Below, in pieces: positions 21,736 through 29,712 of a stretch of 64,000 nt of DNA. Source of the stretch: Euglena gracilis. Lineage: Eukaryota > Euglenida > Euglenophyceae > Euglenales. Position 1 is the first letter of the stretch; each line of letters starts with the position of its first letter. The DNA lies in contig CP154956.1 of assembly GCA_039621445.1 (NCBI GenBank), forward strand, positions 76,876,474 to 76,940,473, read 5' to 3'. The position numbers and the translations under genes are program-made. Below the pieces are notes generated by a model, which saw only the letters and a program-made list of their open reading frames with translations, ran no database searches and was not told the DNA's origin.

Positions 21736-23690
21736 AAACGCTAGAAATCAAGAAGACACTTGATGAGACCCAGGGAGCCAGCATTGAATTGTCATAGCTT
21801 TCTGAACCAAGCCATTTTCAGACTCCATAAATCTCTTAATTAAATACAAATGTCCAGGAGGGAAAAGCGAGACTTCAAGCACTTGCTTGGACTGGCCAAC
21901 CTCGACATCCCCTGCTTCACAGAACAACACACGGCGGCACGGCATAAAAGAGTTGGTTTTGAGCATGCTTTCTTCCCATTTCCATCTCCACCCACCTCCG
22001 GCACCGCCGACACCGTGCAGAATAACCGTTGCCATTGAGCACAATACTACCATACCAGGTTGCCATGGACTGCCATACCATCATGAGAACCCATTTGGGA
22101 AAACTACAGACAAATAGTCAAATGCAAATAAATTTTTTGGGAAAGCCTGGATGCTGCATGGAGACATGGATTCTCCTCCATGAGCCTCTCTGTTTCAGGG
22201 GTTTCAGGTGGCCCCTGACAGGCTTCTTTCAATCAAGCGAATATTATCCTACGGGCTGACTACCTGTTTCAGGTGCAGCTGACTGGTATCCTTACTGAGA
22301 TTAGACCAAATAAAACTATCTGACAGGGTAGGAAAGCTGCAAAACTTGCATTTTTTTGGCATTGAGGGAAACCCATCTTCGAACATGAAGTGATTCCTGC
22401 AACGATGCTGCCGTCTAGCGTACATGGCAAAGGTTTATTTTCTTTGAGAAAGAAAGCAGCCTGGTCCACGGGGGGTGGGCCTCGGAGAGGTCGATGGCGA
22501 GCGACAGCAGCCACTGTTCTCTGGGCTGCTTTCGATTGGGCTTGAGCCAAGAGGGAGTTGAGCATTGCAACAAGGTGAACAATTGTGCTGTTCAAGGGAA
22601 GTACTGGGGACCACTGTGCACCCAATGGGCTCCAACTGTAACGCAGGGAAATCATTGCCAAGACTTGCATTCCAAGATATGCTTGGAGAACAAAAAATAT
22701 TCACCTGAAAATTCCTGCGTATTCAAAAGGACAAAACAAACCCCCACAACGCTGAGATGAACTTTCCTTGTTGGTCTCTCACACCTGTCAAATCAATGCA
22801 TACTGGGGTAAATGGGTGAGTAAATGAGCACTGTTATGTGCCGAGGAGGGCAGGAAGTTCCTGTATCAAGTCTTGGGTGGGTTTCTGCCAGAGGCTAGTC
22901 AACCAGTTTTTTTTCACCGCACAGCATTGAAACCGCGCTGCAAAATTCATAAATGCAGCAGCAGATAGTTGATCACTGACGTTTTGTGTCAAAAAAGCAG
23001 CAATGACCGAGTCCAAGATGGAAGCCTCCCATGAATCACGCAGCCTTCTATCCCCTACAGAGAGCGGACGAAACTCTCGCTTTTGCAAAGACACAAATAC
23101 AACAACATACAAAGGGGGGGGAATATGCAACAAGGTTCCTTTCAATATGCGATGCAAAAAAATGCAAAAAATGCAATTTGCAATGTAAATTCCTTCAGGA
23201 CCTCCCTGGGGCTGTGCACACTTCCTGTTGGAGTGGACTTGGAACGTGCATATCCCCCCCTGAACATACACACGCGGAGCACAGAGACACGCACATTAAT
23301 ATTCAATCTTGAACATCTCGCACATTCACAGAAAATGATCACCCACCGCAAAAAACATATCGACAAAACCACCCGCCAGGGTCTATCATCGGGTCTAATT
23401 GTTGCTAACCGACCCACACAAAAAAAAAACACAAAAATTTCTTCGGCCCTTCATGCCACATCTAATTTGGTGAAAACCGAGACGTTACACGATTTTTTGG
23501 GGGTCCCAAAAATCCCCCAAAACCAGTGTTTCTTCATTTTTGTGAATGGTTTTGCAAAGTTCGACCTGGGGTCTTTTCTCGAAGGGGTCGCCTTGGGGGG
23601 GACCACTGGCACCATTTGGGAAGAGACACCTAGAACAGCTCGATTCAAATCGATGAACTCCTCAACTCGCCTGGACCACAAAACAGCTTC
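9514..23690 (-). CDS. DEMETER-like 5-methylcytosine DNA glycosylase/lyase (multi-exon, 5' end not fixed)
   Basis: DEMETER/ROS1 enzymes excise 5-methylcytosine to start active DNA demethylation in the nucleus. Minus-strand exons recognised: 23630-23690, about 22920-23054, possibly 19091-19162, 18242-18370, 17597-17672, 17250-17311, 16519-16586, about 15800-15985, 14213-14462, 12211-12293, 11378-11461, about 10846-10984, 10597-10700 and 9514-9708. In order they give RRVEEFIDLNRAVL and SILDSVIAAFLTQNVSD (glycosylase start), IDWLAVLEAG, IQGRGMHRLLAR, WLHDASTAEAKAFLTG, ISGLGPK (helix-hairpin-helix with the catalytic Lys), FPVDVNVGRICQRLGW (catalytic Asp), ELHYQMITLGKVFC with a C-x6-C-x2-C-x5-C iron-sulfur motif, and the RRM_DME domain (TRGRFPLDGTFFQTNEVF, YSGTSLTSLCKGMS, FHGAYLCTRAFEP). 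Stop at 9514-9516. N-terminal exons probably lie above 23.7 kb but were not proven. Confidence 0.92.
9726..10123. mobile_element. CAGGGTT-type inverted-repeat element in a glycosylase intron
   Basis: Ends are CAGGGTTCGATATAAGG and, inverted, CCTTATATCAAACCCTG. G runs flank it on both sides, compatible with an 8-bp GGGGGGGG target duplication but not proof. Inside are repeated GGTGGTCCGGACCCCCC blocks and a CGGCGCAAAGCGCCG hairpin next to an A/T-rich AAAATTTTTGACCCCCC segment. It fills most of the intron, and its end lies 17 bases from the acceptor of the last exon. No coding capacity. Confidence 0.75.
10597..10700 (-). CDS. DEMETER-like exon (RRM_DME, second part)
   Basis: It encodes VWPTSGPAPVRLYSGTSLTS then LCKGMSQEEVHPLLS, matching IWxLPRRTVYFGTSVxxIFKGLSxExIQxCF. 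The donor is AGC|GTACCA in phase 0. The acceptor is uncertain; CCGGCAG|CCGTGC fits the phase. Confidence 0.82.
10846..10984 (-). CDS. DEMETER-like exon (RRM_DME, first half)
   Basis: The acceptor ACGGTCAG| lies within the target-site copy of the inserted element. It reads AWVTFLVPCRTVTRGRFPLD then GTFFQTNEVFLDAHS, near-identical in pattern to plant IxGTxLIPCRTAMRGxFPLNGTYFQVNEVFADH. The donor is probably CTGCA|GTGCCC or CCT|GTCTGG. Confidence 0.88.
10993..11381. mobile_element. Introner-like CAGGGTT element that forms a glycosylase intron
   Basis: Termini are CAGGGTTCGACGG and, inverted, CAGGGTTTGAAATAAGG. It is flanked by CTGACCGT (10985-10992) and CTGACCGC (11382-11389), a 7/8 matching 8-bp target duplication. 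On the minus strand the element supplies the donor (CAGG|GTTTGA), and the far target copy supplies the acceptor (ACGGTCAG|). The resulting intron 10985-11377 joins DEMETER-like coding exons in frame. It is the same family as the 9726-10123 copy. Confidence 0.75.
11378..11461 (-). CDS. DEMETER-like exon (CDE block) ending in an element-borne donor
   Basis: Acceptor AATGGCAG|GAGTGA. It encodes VTHPNDPKVACDEKTGRGIS then WQWCGQQ; CDEKT resembles the LCDEETC segment of plant proteins. The donor CAGG|GTTTGA is the terminus of the inserted element 10993-11381, and the join to 10984 downward keeps frame. Confidence 0.7.
12161..12200. repeat. TTG/CTG triplet microsatellite
   Basis: About six GTT/TTG repeats followed by five CTG repeats, just inside the intron beside the strong GTAAGT donor of the glycosylase exon 12211-12293. 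Confidence 0.85.
12211..12293 (-). CDS. DEMETER-like exon (start of C-terminal region)
   Basis: Acceptor CACACAG|GCTGGC and the strong donor GATG|GTAAGT. HPHDRHPYLALLWSAVYVPH corresponds to the family segment EPDDPxxYLLAIWTPGE before the RRM_DME domain. It joins the next exon in phase (DEDG|V). Confidence 0.82.
14213..14462 (-). CDS. DEMETER-like exon ([4Fe-4S] cluster)
   Basis: Acceptor CGCCAG|AATCCG, donor GCAG|GTGTGT. After a variable lead it reads LRELHYQMITLGKVFCTKRQ, with cysteines spaced C-x6-C-x2-C-x5-C (FCTKRQPNCGGCPVRGVC). This is the iron-sulfur motif of DEMETER and EndoIII relatives. The tail CSDIEETIP resembles the DIEE...IPT segment that follows in plants. Confidence 0.92.
14595..14978. 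mobile_element. TA-flanked MITE with TTGTCTAAGAACC ends
   Basis: Left end CCTCCCCCCCCTTGTCTAAG and right end CTTAGACAAGGGGGGGGGAGG are inverted. Both are bordered by TA, as for Tc1/mariner-type insertions. Sub-repeats (GGTAAGAACC, GGTGGTGCTTAGACAAG) lie inside, with a perfect hairpin CTTTTCGGCGCTTCGCGCCGAAAAG split around a TTCG loop near 14710-14742. It lies in a glycosylase intron. Confidence 0.75.
15070..15310. repeat. C/G-run inverted repeat in a glycosylase intron
   Basis: CATCCATCCATC, C-run, AACCACCC... and ...GGGGGTGGCCCAGTGG, AAATCCACCCATCCATTG face each other across about 200 bases, with runs of C then G. The organisation is like the other MITE-like elements, but I could not define ends or a target duplication. 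Confidence 0.35.
15800..15985 (-). CDS. DEMETER-like exon (catalytic Asp)
   Basis: It encodes CVQLLALRRPVFPVDVNVGR then ICQRLGW, matching CVRLLTLHHLAFPVDTNVGRIAVRLGW in plants; the Asp of FPVD is the conserved catalytic residue. It continues through VEELEDYAPEPAVQEFL. Neither boundary is firm: there is no GT near the 3' end at 15780-15800, although a GC donor (CCCAG|GCGTTG) is possible. Confidence 0.87.
16519..16586 (-). CDS. DEMETER-like exon (helix-hairpin-helix, catalytic Lys)
   Basis: Acceptor CCTTGGAG|TGGCTG joins the previous exon as ADWQWLHDASTAEAKAFLTG, then ISGLGPK. In HhH-GPD enzymes the Lys of GLGxK is the catalytic nucleophile, and it is present. The likely donor is CCGAA|GTGCGC, but the exact join to the next exon (around CVQLLALRR) is unresolved because no in-phase AG is obvious. 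Confidence 0.85.
17250..17311 (-). CDS. DEMETER-like exon (HGxxDLEW block), 3' half of a split exon
   Basis: Acceptor AAAACAG|CCCTG at the element end, donor TGGCAG|GTGGCG, 62 nt, joins the preceding exon in phase. It reads QHGLLPGAPLAADWQ, the counterpart of NDHGSIDLEW. The first 18 nt of spliced sequence across this join come from the element ends and one target-site copy. Confidence 0.82.
17307..17601. mobile_element. Introner-like CAGGG element that splits a glycosylase exon
   Basis: Termini CAGGGCTGTTTTAAGACC and, inverted, CAGGGGTTTAGTCTGGGACC. Flanks are GCCAGCAG (17299-17306) and GCCCGCAG (17602-17609), a 7/8 matching 8-bp target duplication. On the minus strand the outer 5 bases of each end stay in the mRNA: CAGGG|GT...AG|CCCTG. 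With one 8-bp target copy this adds 18 nt, six codons, and leaves the DEMETER-like frame open. Inside are G/C runs and a TTTGGCGCCGAAAAG hairpin. It belongs to the same family as 28643-28875. Confidence 0.8.
17597..17672 (-). CDS. DEMETER-like exon (IKxRGMxxxLAxRI block), 5' half of a split exon
   Basis: Acceptor GCGGAG|GCCATC. It encodes AIQGRGMHRLLARNICRFLA then ELRAR, matching the family helix IKxRGMNxxLAxRIxxFLxRL. The donor CAGGG|GTTTAG is inside the end of an inserted transposable element (17307-17601), so this exon and the next were probably one before the insertion. Confidence 0.85.
17974..18198. mobile_element. TA-flanked MITE with AAATAACCTGGC units
   Basis: Left end CCCCTCCCAAATAACCTG and right end CAGGGTATTTGAGGGGGG are roughly inverted, with TA at each border. 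The word AAATAACCTGGC or AATAACTTGGC recurs four times inside. It lies in the glycosylase intron between exons at 18.2 and 17.7 kb. Confidence 0.55.
18242..18370 (-). CDS. DEMETER-like exon (DWxAV block)
   Basis: Acceptor TTCTCAG|CATCC, donor GAGGCA|GTGGCG, 43 codons in phase 0. A Pro/Ala-rich linker leads into TAEAIDWLAVLEAGPEA, equivalent to the family block T-x-D-x-VDW-x-A-I/V. The join to the next exon gives GPEAAIQGRGM. Confidence 0.8.
19091..19162 (-). CDS. Possible linker exon with a CxxC motif (DEMETER-like gene)
   Basis: A 72-nt open exon with good sites: acceptor CCCCTTCAG|CCCTG and donor GGCAAAGG|GTATGT. It encodes VEEQRCLLCRAASPVGFESG. It lies where DEMETER proteins have a variable linker between the LTQNVSD block and the DW-x-AV block, so it may be an insertion. 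Phase to neighbours is untested. Confidence 0.35.
20690..20790. repeat. GT/GC-rich alternating purine-pyrimidine stretch
   Basis: TTTGTGTGTGAATGTGTGCGCGCGC followed by ATGAGTGCGCGCGTATATGTGTGTG-type sequence, about 70 bases of nearly perfect alternation, a potential Z-DNA former. Confidence 0.6.
21643..21731. repeat. (TA)44 dinucleotide microsatellite
   Basis: An uninterrupted TA run of about 89 bases. It lies within the glycosylase intron region. Confidence 0.97.
22920..23690 (-). CDS. DEMETER-like exons: start of glycosylase domain
   Basis: Exon 23630-23690 (acceptor ATCAG|GAAGCT, donor CTAG|GTGTCT) joins exon 23054 downward (acceptor CTCTGTAG|GGGATA) in phase. The join reads DLNRAVLGDRRLRDSWEA, matching the family pattern FIxRMxxVxGDRRFxxWxGSVVDSV. 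It continues SILDSVIAAFLTQNVSDQLS and AAFMNFAARF, the hallmark LTQNVSDxLSSxAFM block. The 3' end of the second exon (22913-22935) has no strong donor. Confidence 0.9.
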
Positions 23691-23735
23691 CTGATCTCCA
23701 TACAGAGTCAAATGCAAGGTGAAATCACCAAGCAT

Positions 23736-26700
23736 CCATCCAAATGCTCACCAATTCTCCAACACCTTTTCATTGTCGCCCAACCCCAAATAAGACCCAG
23801 GGTTTCTTATTTATGGGTCTTTTTTAGCGATTTTTGCTGAAAATTTCAAAATGCCTTCCTGCGGGGGAGGTGGGTGGATGGTTTTCCAATGTACAGCGAC
23901 GTGGGGGGGATGCGAGGTCCAATAATAGCTCAAAAAAACAAGATTTTTCCAAGTAACAATTTTCCACACTTGCATTTTCAACACAAGAATCGAAAGAACC
24001 CCAAGATCCTGTTTAGGGGAAATTTGGTCATTGGCACATTTTTTTGCGGGATCTATTTTGGTTTGAATTTTACTGAAAATCGGCAGGGGGTAATTTAGTA
24101 TTAATTCATTGCACTGCAGGGGGTCATGTTTGGGGTATTTGACCTGAAATGTCTTCACCCGGGATTGAGGAGGGTGATTGACAGCATCACAGTGGACGAC
24201 GAAAGGCAGTTGGTGGTACAAAGGAAATAAATGTTAAAAAGCAATGGAACTTGGTGCGCCCGTATGGTGGGAATTGTGTGTATACCTTCAAGGTATACAT
24301 GCAACATACCCTTCTGTGGGGGGAATTACCCCCCACAGACATAAGGGTCGGGTTTATTGGAGCCGAGCCTGGGGGAGTACACGACTCAATACACGTTGTA
24401 CATTTTAGGTTTGAGAATCCGCCCACCCACACTGGTCAAGTGATCAAAAAATTTTTAAATTTTGTGTAAATCTTTGGTATTACACCCCTCAAAAAGGTCA
24501 GGGAGTGAAAATTCACCTTGGGAAAAGCTAAACCATGCCCAGCAGTCTTCCGCACCTTTGCCCGCTTCTGCCGCTTGTTATATTTCTTTTCCTTCTGAAG
24601 GAGCTCTGGTGATTGCAACGTGTTCATCACTTTATGAAACAAGTGCGTTCCTTCTGAAACAATATGCATGCTGGTTTCATCACGACTTCTACAGTGCACC
24701 TCCAGTGGCAACTTCTACAGAAAAATTGGTTTTGTCTCCGTGCCGACAAATTGACAACAAAATTGGAAACAAACATTGAAGACCGTTTCAAAAAGGTTTT
24801 CAAAAAACATTCATGGTGGACTTTGGACGCTGAATTGTGCACCCCACTGGCAGGGAATTTCAGCATACAAGGCAATCAACCCTAGGCAAACCCCCATTGG
24901 TGAGTCCCACTGCCCAAACAAATACCAAAAATATAATTTAAAAAAAACTACAATACCTGGAAGCAAACACCAGTTTGACTTGGAAGAGCAGTGCCTTCAG
25001 GTTTTTGACGCGGCGAGACGATTTCTCGCCCTCCCCTTCCTGCAATCAGCCAAGCATAAATTAAGCCACCCATCGCCACAAAGCTCCTCATAATTTAAAA
25101 AAACCCCTTTCGGACTGGACAACCCCTCATGAAACCAACCCAATTCAATTTCAGTGGAATCACCACGAGACACCGAAACAATACGTAACAAAAGCCAAGG
25201 TCAAAAAGCAGCACAACAAAAAAATTCGTGGCAAATGCTTAACTGGAAGAGTTTTTGCAAACACTCTATGAAAGATAAATCACGGCAAAAATATACAACA
25301 TACATTTAAAAGCCTGCATTTTTGGTTGCCACGCGGTGTTCCTGTTATCACTACAGAAAAATGCCAGCAATTTCCAAATCAAGACAGACAAATACCAGGG
25401 AGGAATGCTATCTGAAAAAAGGGGGGCTCCCCCGGTCCATTCAGGGGGGGGGACACCCCTTGCTGAAAAGTGCGACCTCTTCATGTCAAACCCCGAGCAG
25501 GTTGCACCGGGTGGAGCAGCCAGGGGTAGTCCCCTCCAGGTCCGGGTAGGAAATCATAAAAAGAGGGAAGTTCGGGTAAAGGAGCAGGTGGCGCCAGACC
25601 AGTCTCGCCAAAGGAAGGGTTTGTGGAAACCGCAACAAAACCTACGGAGGCTCGGAGGGTCCATGGGGGACCAGGTGGTCAATTTCAGCTCCCAAGACCC
25701 CACCCCTTGCCCCTGTGAAATTAAGTTTGCAACTTGACAGGCTGGGCCCCAAGCCCCCTCCCCCCCATCGTGCCCAGGCCCCATGCTGTCCCAACCAGCA
25801 TAGGTTAAGCAGAAAGCCCTGGCTATGACAGTGGCAACAGAGGGTATTGCGAAAGGCCAACTGAAGAAATTCTGCAGAACAGAATCCGCCAACTGCAATG
25901 CGCCTGTGGAAGCAGCAAGAGAAAGTGAAAAGAAGGAACTTCATTCTTTGGTTCATTCCCTCATTTTCTTTTCGCATCTGTGTTGCAAATGTAGAAACAC
26001 AAAGCAGCACTTGTGATGGTTTTCCGCATCCCTTGGGGTGCTTCAGGGAACCGACACCCATAAACAGCAATGCTGTTTATGGCTGTCCATTTTCTTCCAC
26101 CTGGAGTGTTTGAATTAGCCCCAGTGTACGGTCAGTAATGGTTTCAAGAATTATCTTGTAGACTTGTGGTAAGGGGGCATACCACAAGTACATTGTTCTT
26201 CAGAATGCGAAAAGCACCACGGCATCTTCGGCCACTCATTCAGAGGTCATTCTCAGAAAACAGGGAATTGGTTCTGTATGCGCATGTGAAACTTCCTGAA
26301 GAGACGCATTCCTTGGAACAATGATATTCTGGGAGATGTTTGTTTAAAGGAGCATGTGTGGAAAAAAGATTGCATCTCCATTCTTGTGGACAAGATGAAT
26401 TTCCCATTGGTGCGTCCAATTTTGTTTGGCAAAAAAAGAATGCTTGAAGAGAATTTGGAAACTTGCTACAACATCATGGGGCAGGATCAATAGATCAAGG
26501 TCATTCAAGGCCAGGATTGAAATCAGACCATGCAATGAAAAGGAGGCTTTTCTCCCTGGGGGAACTTCCAAAAAACGGACCGTTTGAAAGCAGTTTCTGG
26601 GGTCCTCCCCCTGCCCCACCTGCCCCTCCTTCGGGGCTTGCAAGTTGAAAAGAAACCTTGAAGAGGATTAATAAGAATGCCCTTTGTTATTGAACAACAA

Positions 26701-27157
26701 AAAATTCTTTGGTTTCGGAAGACCCCTGGGCAGAAGATGTGAGGGTTGGAATCTCTCAATTTCATTTGACTGGACTATCGAGGGGGTCGCTGTCAGAGGA
26801 GGAGGATGCACCAAAATGTGTTCTTGAACATTCGATATTGGATAGGATTCAGTGGCCATCACAAAGGCAAACATCATAAATCAACTGGTTGGGGGAACAG
26901 GGAGGAAATTGACACGCACACCAGTTTTGCCCCAACGTCTCCCCACTATACTTTTTAAAGCCTTCAACCCCCCAAAAAAACGCCCCCCCCCCCCCAAATG
27001 ACCCTATTAATGTTGCTCCATGAACCACCCACCCAACCCTGGGGGGGGGGGGCACAGGGGGACCCACTTTTGGGGGTCGGTCAATTTGGGGTCAAAAGAA
27101 TTTCAGGCGCTTTGCGCCGAAAAGAGGTCCGGTATTTTTTAACCACGCAACTGGGGA
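23736..27157. other. Upstream of the glycosylase: scattered possible exons, none identified
   Basis: Two minus-strand segments have good splice sites. Segment 24957-25039 (acceptor GATTGCAG|GAAGGG, donor TTCCAG|GTATTG) encodes EGEGEKSSRRVKNLKALLFQ in one frame. Segment about 24549-24595 (donor GCAAAG|GTGCGG) encodes KEKKYNKRQKRAK, a basic run of the kind found in DEMETER N-terminal regions. They may be 5' exons of the glycosylase. Elsewhere (25.1-27.1 kb) I see only AT-rich sequence and short C runs. Confidence 0.3.
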
Positions 27158-28550
27158 GGTGTTCACACCGCGGTGACAACCGCGGTTACACCGCGGTTAC
27201 CTGGGGATCATCCTTTTCAGTTTTTTTTTTCATGGACGCTGTTCATGCATCCCGATCTGCCGAAAAGGCCAGAAGGCAAAAGGAAAAGGAAGAATGGGAA
27301 AATGTCACAAAGTGTGTTGAGCCTTATCCATTGATAGTTTGATCCCCATCTCATACGGCCGAGAGTGCAATTCGCTTCGAGTTGCGAAATTTTGTGAGCA
27401 AAAACGATTAGGAGCACCACATGTCCATCTCCCTGTCAGTTCTCGCAGTGTGCAGGTGTCCATTGATCTTTTTGCATGCTATTTTGCATAGGCCTTTGCA
27501 GCGGTGGACCACCTCAGCAAGCTCAGCACCGTGGAAAGGCAATGGCGGAAAGAACTGTTTTCCAAGTTGCAAGCCGCAAAAGAGCCCGAAGGCATTTCCC
27601 TTTCACATATTTACAAGTGAAACATCGTTTCCTCAGGCTGTGCACCAGAAGGAGTTCAAGAAAATGCCTATACCCGTTGCTTGGTGGGTTTCCTGGGAAG
27701 AGCCACTGGAACCTCCTTGCAGGTTAAAATAATACTCAAAGATGAGACTTGTTTATTTTTTGCATCCTATCCTTTCAGATTGCAACTGATCCTGCAGTTC
27801 GTAGTCTTCTCCGCTTCTTCCGGAGACATCAATGTGATCCCGAAGGCTCAGCTTTGGCAACAACTACTGCAAGAAGCACAGAGTTGTGATAAGCAAGCTA
27901 CCGAAACAGCCCGTCAGAAACCAACCCCTTTTTTAAGTTTTAAGCTTTAAGTTAAAAAAAGGGGCCTGAAAACATAACCCGCAGCTCCTTTCCGTTTGCC
28001 GATTTCACAACGGATGCCAATGTCCTTTGGTGGTCACAGCGTTGCTGTGGCCGCAAAGGTGCCATTGCAGTTTTTGGGTTCCCCCCTGAAATATGCGAGG
28101 AGCTGTGGTCATGAGAGATTGGCACATCGTGTTAGGGTGTTGTTTGTTATCGCAGTTTGGAGGTGACCACACCAAAGGTGAACACAAGCACACCAACACC
28201 AACATACCCAGCAATGGCAAGGAATGCTGGTTTGGACAGCGGTGCTTCACCCATCCTGACTGCATCGGCGCCCAGCCAATTGGTGGGGGTGCACCAAACA
28301 TGAAGGGCAGGGCAGACCCACGGGGGAACAGGCATGTGCAAGTATGGTATGGGATGCTGGTGGAGGACCACCAGCATCCAGGACCACCTGCCGTCTCATT
28401 ATGCCCATCCCATTGAGAACAGCAATGGGAGACAACAATGCAACCACTGGGAACCACACCAAGAGCACAGAACCGAAAAGGGGGCCAAAGGGAAAAGTTG
28501 TGATCCAGGAGGTGTCCATGTAACCGCGGTGTAACCGCGGTGAGAACGAG
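27158..28550. mobile_element. Possible 1.4-kb element bounded by ACCGCGGTTAC inverted repeats
   Basis: At 27165-27205 the motif ACCGCGGTTACACCGCGGTTAC is followed by CTGG. At 28516-28546 its inverse, CCATGTAACCGCGGTGTAACCGCGG, appears. The ~30-bp ends match apart from one extra 12-bp unit on the left. A four-exon open gene lies inside, near the left end. A short duplication (GAGG) could flank it but is too short to trust. It could be a transposon carrying a gene, or two copies of a short repeat placed by chance. Confidence 0.35.
27232..27950 (+). CDS. Hypothetical four-exon gene of unknown function
   Basis: Exons 27232-27311, 27502-27616, 27637-27722 and 27779-27950 give one open reading of about 151 codons from ATG to TAA, with all three joins GT-AG and in phase (ACAAA|GTGTGT...TTTGCAG|CGG; TTACAA|GTGAAA...CCTCAG|GCT; TGCAG|GTTAAA...TTTCAG|ATT). 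The first exon is a charged helix (KARRQKEKEEWENV), the third has AVHQKEFKKMPIPVAWWVSW, and the fourth a hydrophobic stretch then KAQLWQQLLQEAQSCDKQ. No family is recognised. One worry: a different frame of exon 2 (STVERQWRKELFSKLQAAKE) looks more protein-like but does not fit the phase, so a missed base or another join is possible. The second intron would be only 20 nt, too short for ordinary splicing, so exons 2 and 3 may really be joined differently. Confidence 0.35.
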
Positions 28551-28642
28551 GCAGAACAGAACGCCTTGGGTGTTCCCACAGAATGGGTCTCTTCAATCAG
28601 GTGACACACCAAGTGCTGTGCAAAAATTGGTCAGACGGCGAG

Positions 28643-28875
28643 CAGGCTTCTTTTTAAGACCCCCGGGGGGAGGGGAGGGTCCCCCCACCCACCCAGGGTG
28701 GCACGGGACCCCCGGGGGGGGGGGGACCCCCCAAAATCAGGCCCGTTAAAGGCAATTTTCAAAACCTTCGGCGCTTCGTGCCGAAAAGGTATACCCGGGG
28801 GGGGGGGTCTGGCCCAGACCCACCCACCCTCCCCCCTCCGGGGGGGGGGGGTCTTCTGACTTAAAAAGATGCCTG
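28643..28875. mobile_element. Intact CAGGC...GCCTG element with perfect 8-bp target duplication
   Basis: Ends CAGGCTTCTTTTTAAGAC and, inverted, CAGGCATCTTTTTAAGTC (two mismatches in 18). Identical 8-bp flanks ACGGCGAG lie at 28635-28642 and 28876-28883. Eight-base duplications with CAGG-type ends are typical of hAT-superfamily DNA transposons. The interior is G/C runs around a CTTCGGCGCTTCGTGCCGAAAAGG hairpin, broken here by its loop. At 233 bp it cannot encode a transposase. It is the closest relative of the 17.3-kb exon-splitting element. Confidence 0.85.
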
Positions 28876-28889
28876 ACGGCGAGTCAAGC

Positions 28890-29600
28890 GCTGAGAAAAA
28901 ATACTGGGTCTCGTGGTCTGAGTCCCACTCATCAACAACTGCCCCCTCGTGCTCTGGAGCAGATGAATACTGAACAGATGACGTGGCTTGAGGGGCAGGT
29001 GCTGATGAGAACTCGACAGGGAAATGTGACCACGGCCCAAAAGGCTCGTATCACAAGCGGCGGTGGATATGAAAACTCGACGCGACCGAGTGCGAGGCGG
29101 GTAGAATATTATTTAGGGGTGTTTTACCATTTTCCGTCACAAACTGATCCTAAATAACCGAAACCTTCCAGCGGCATATTTACCACTCCCATATTTCATA
29201 TTCATTTTGTATTCCTGTAGATTTGCTTAATTTGCATAAATATTTTTGGCTGCAGTTCAAGGCTGGTAATTGGATGTCGCACAATATCGCCAATATCGCA
29301 AATATTGAAAATATCGCCAAGGGGTGCAATATCTCGCAAATATCACAAAAATATTGCAACCCCTTATTTTTGCCCTTCTCCCATGACAGACAGAGAAGAA
29401 TGGCTGCTTTCAAGAAGTTTTTTTGATGATGTTGGCACCAATGACCAAGGACCTGATTGGGTTGGGGGAATGTTTGGCGTTGCAAATTGACCAAGCTGGG
29501 AGAAGGTGGCCAGACTGTCCCCTGTGGAGCTCAAGTGCTTGGGAAGCGGTCCAACACGACAGGGCTGTACAACCACATGCGGAACCATACCCTCCACGGC
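28890..29600. other. No gene seen
   Basis: Mixed composition without splice-bounded open frames or known motifs. A short run of imperfect ATCGCNAATAT repeats lies at 29283-29350. Confidence 0.4.
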
Positions 29601-29611
29601 ATGAAGCATAT

Positions 29612-29712
29612 TCAAAAACTGTGTCCCAAACACCGGTTCGGGCGTGAGCCCGGTGCCTGGGCATCGGGTTCACGCCCGAACCGGTGTCTAGGACACAGTT
29701 CTCGATATAGGG
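29612..29712. repeat. Fold-back repeat, CTGTGTCC...GGACACAG type
   Basis: CTGTGTCCCAAACACCGGTT, CGGGCGTGA and their inverse (TCACGCCCGAACCGG, TGTCTAGGACACAG) lie within 90 bases and can fold into one long hairpin. The same words form hairpins near 41020, 45700 and 48560, so this is a dispersed family. Confidence 0.8.

Larger units (their letters stand above)
19190..22900. other. Large glycosylase intron region with only weak exon candidates
   Basis: DEMETER proteins have a long unconserved linker here. Weak candidates on the minus strand are about 20031-20090 (WVANAQAAAESSSME after the acceptor GTTCCTTCAG) and a Ser/Pro-rich open stretch at 22450-22650. Neither has a family motif. Repeats within the region: CCAAATAAGTGTCAC words at 20840-20960 and a TA microsatellite. 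Confidence 0.35.

Noticed and set aside
28147-28612. Membrane-protein exons on the minus strand (PFGPLFGSVLLVWFPVVALL; FLAIAGYVGVGVLVFTFG)
   Set aside because: The hydrophobic stretches are suggestive, but no in-phase acceptor joins them and I could not match a transporter family with confidence.
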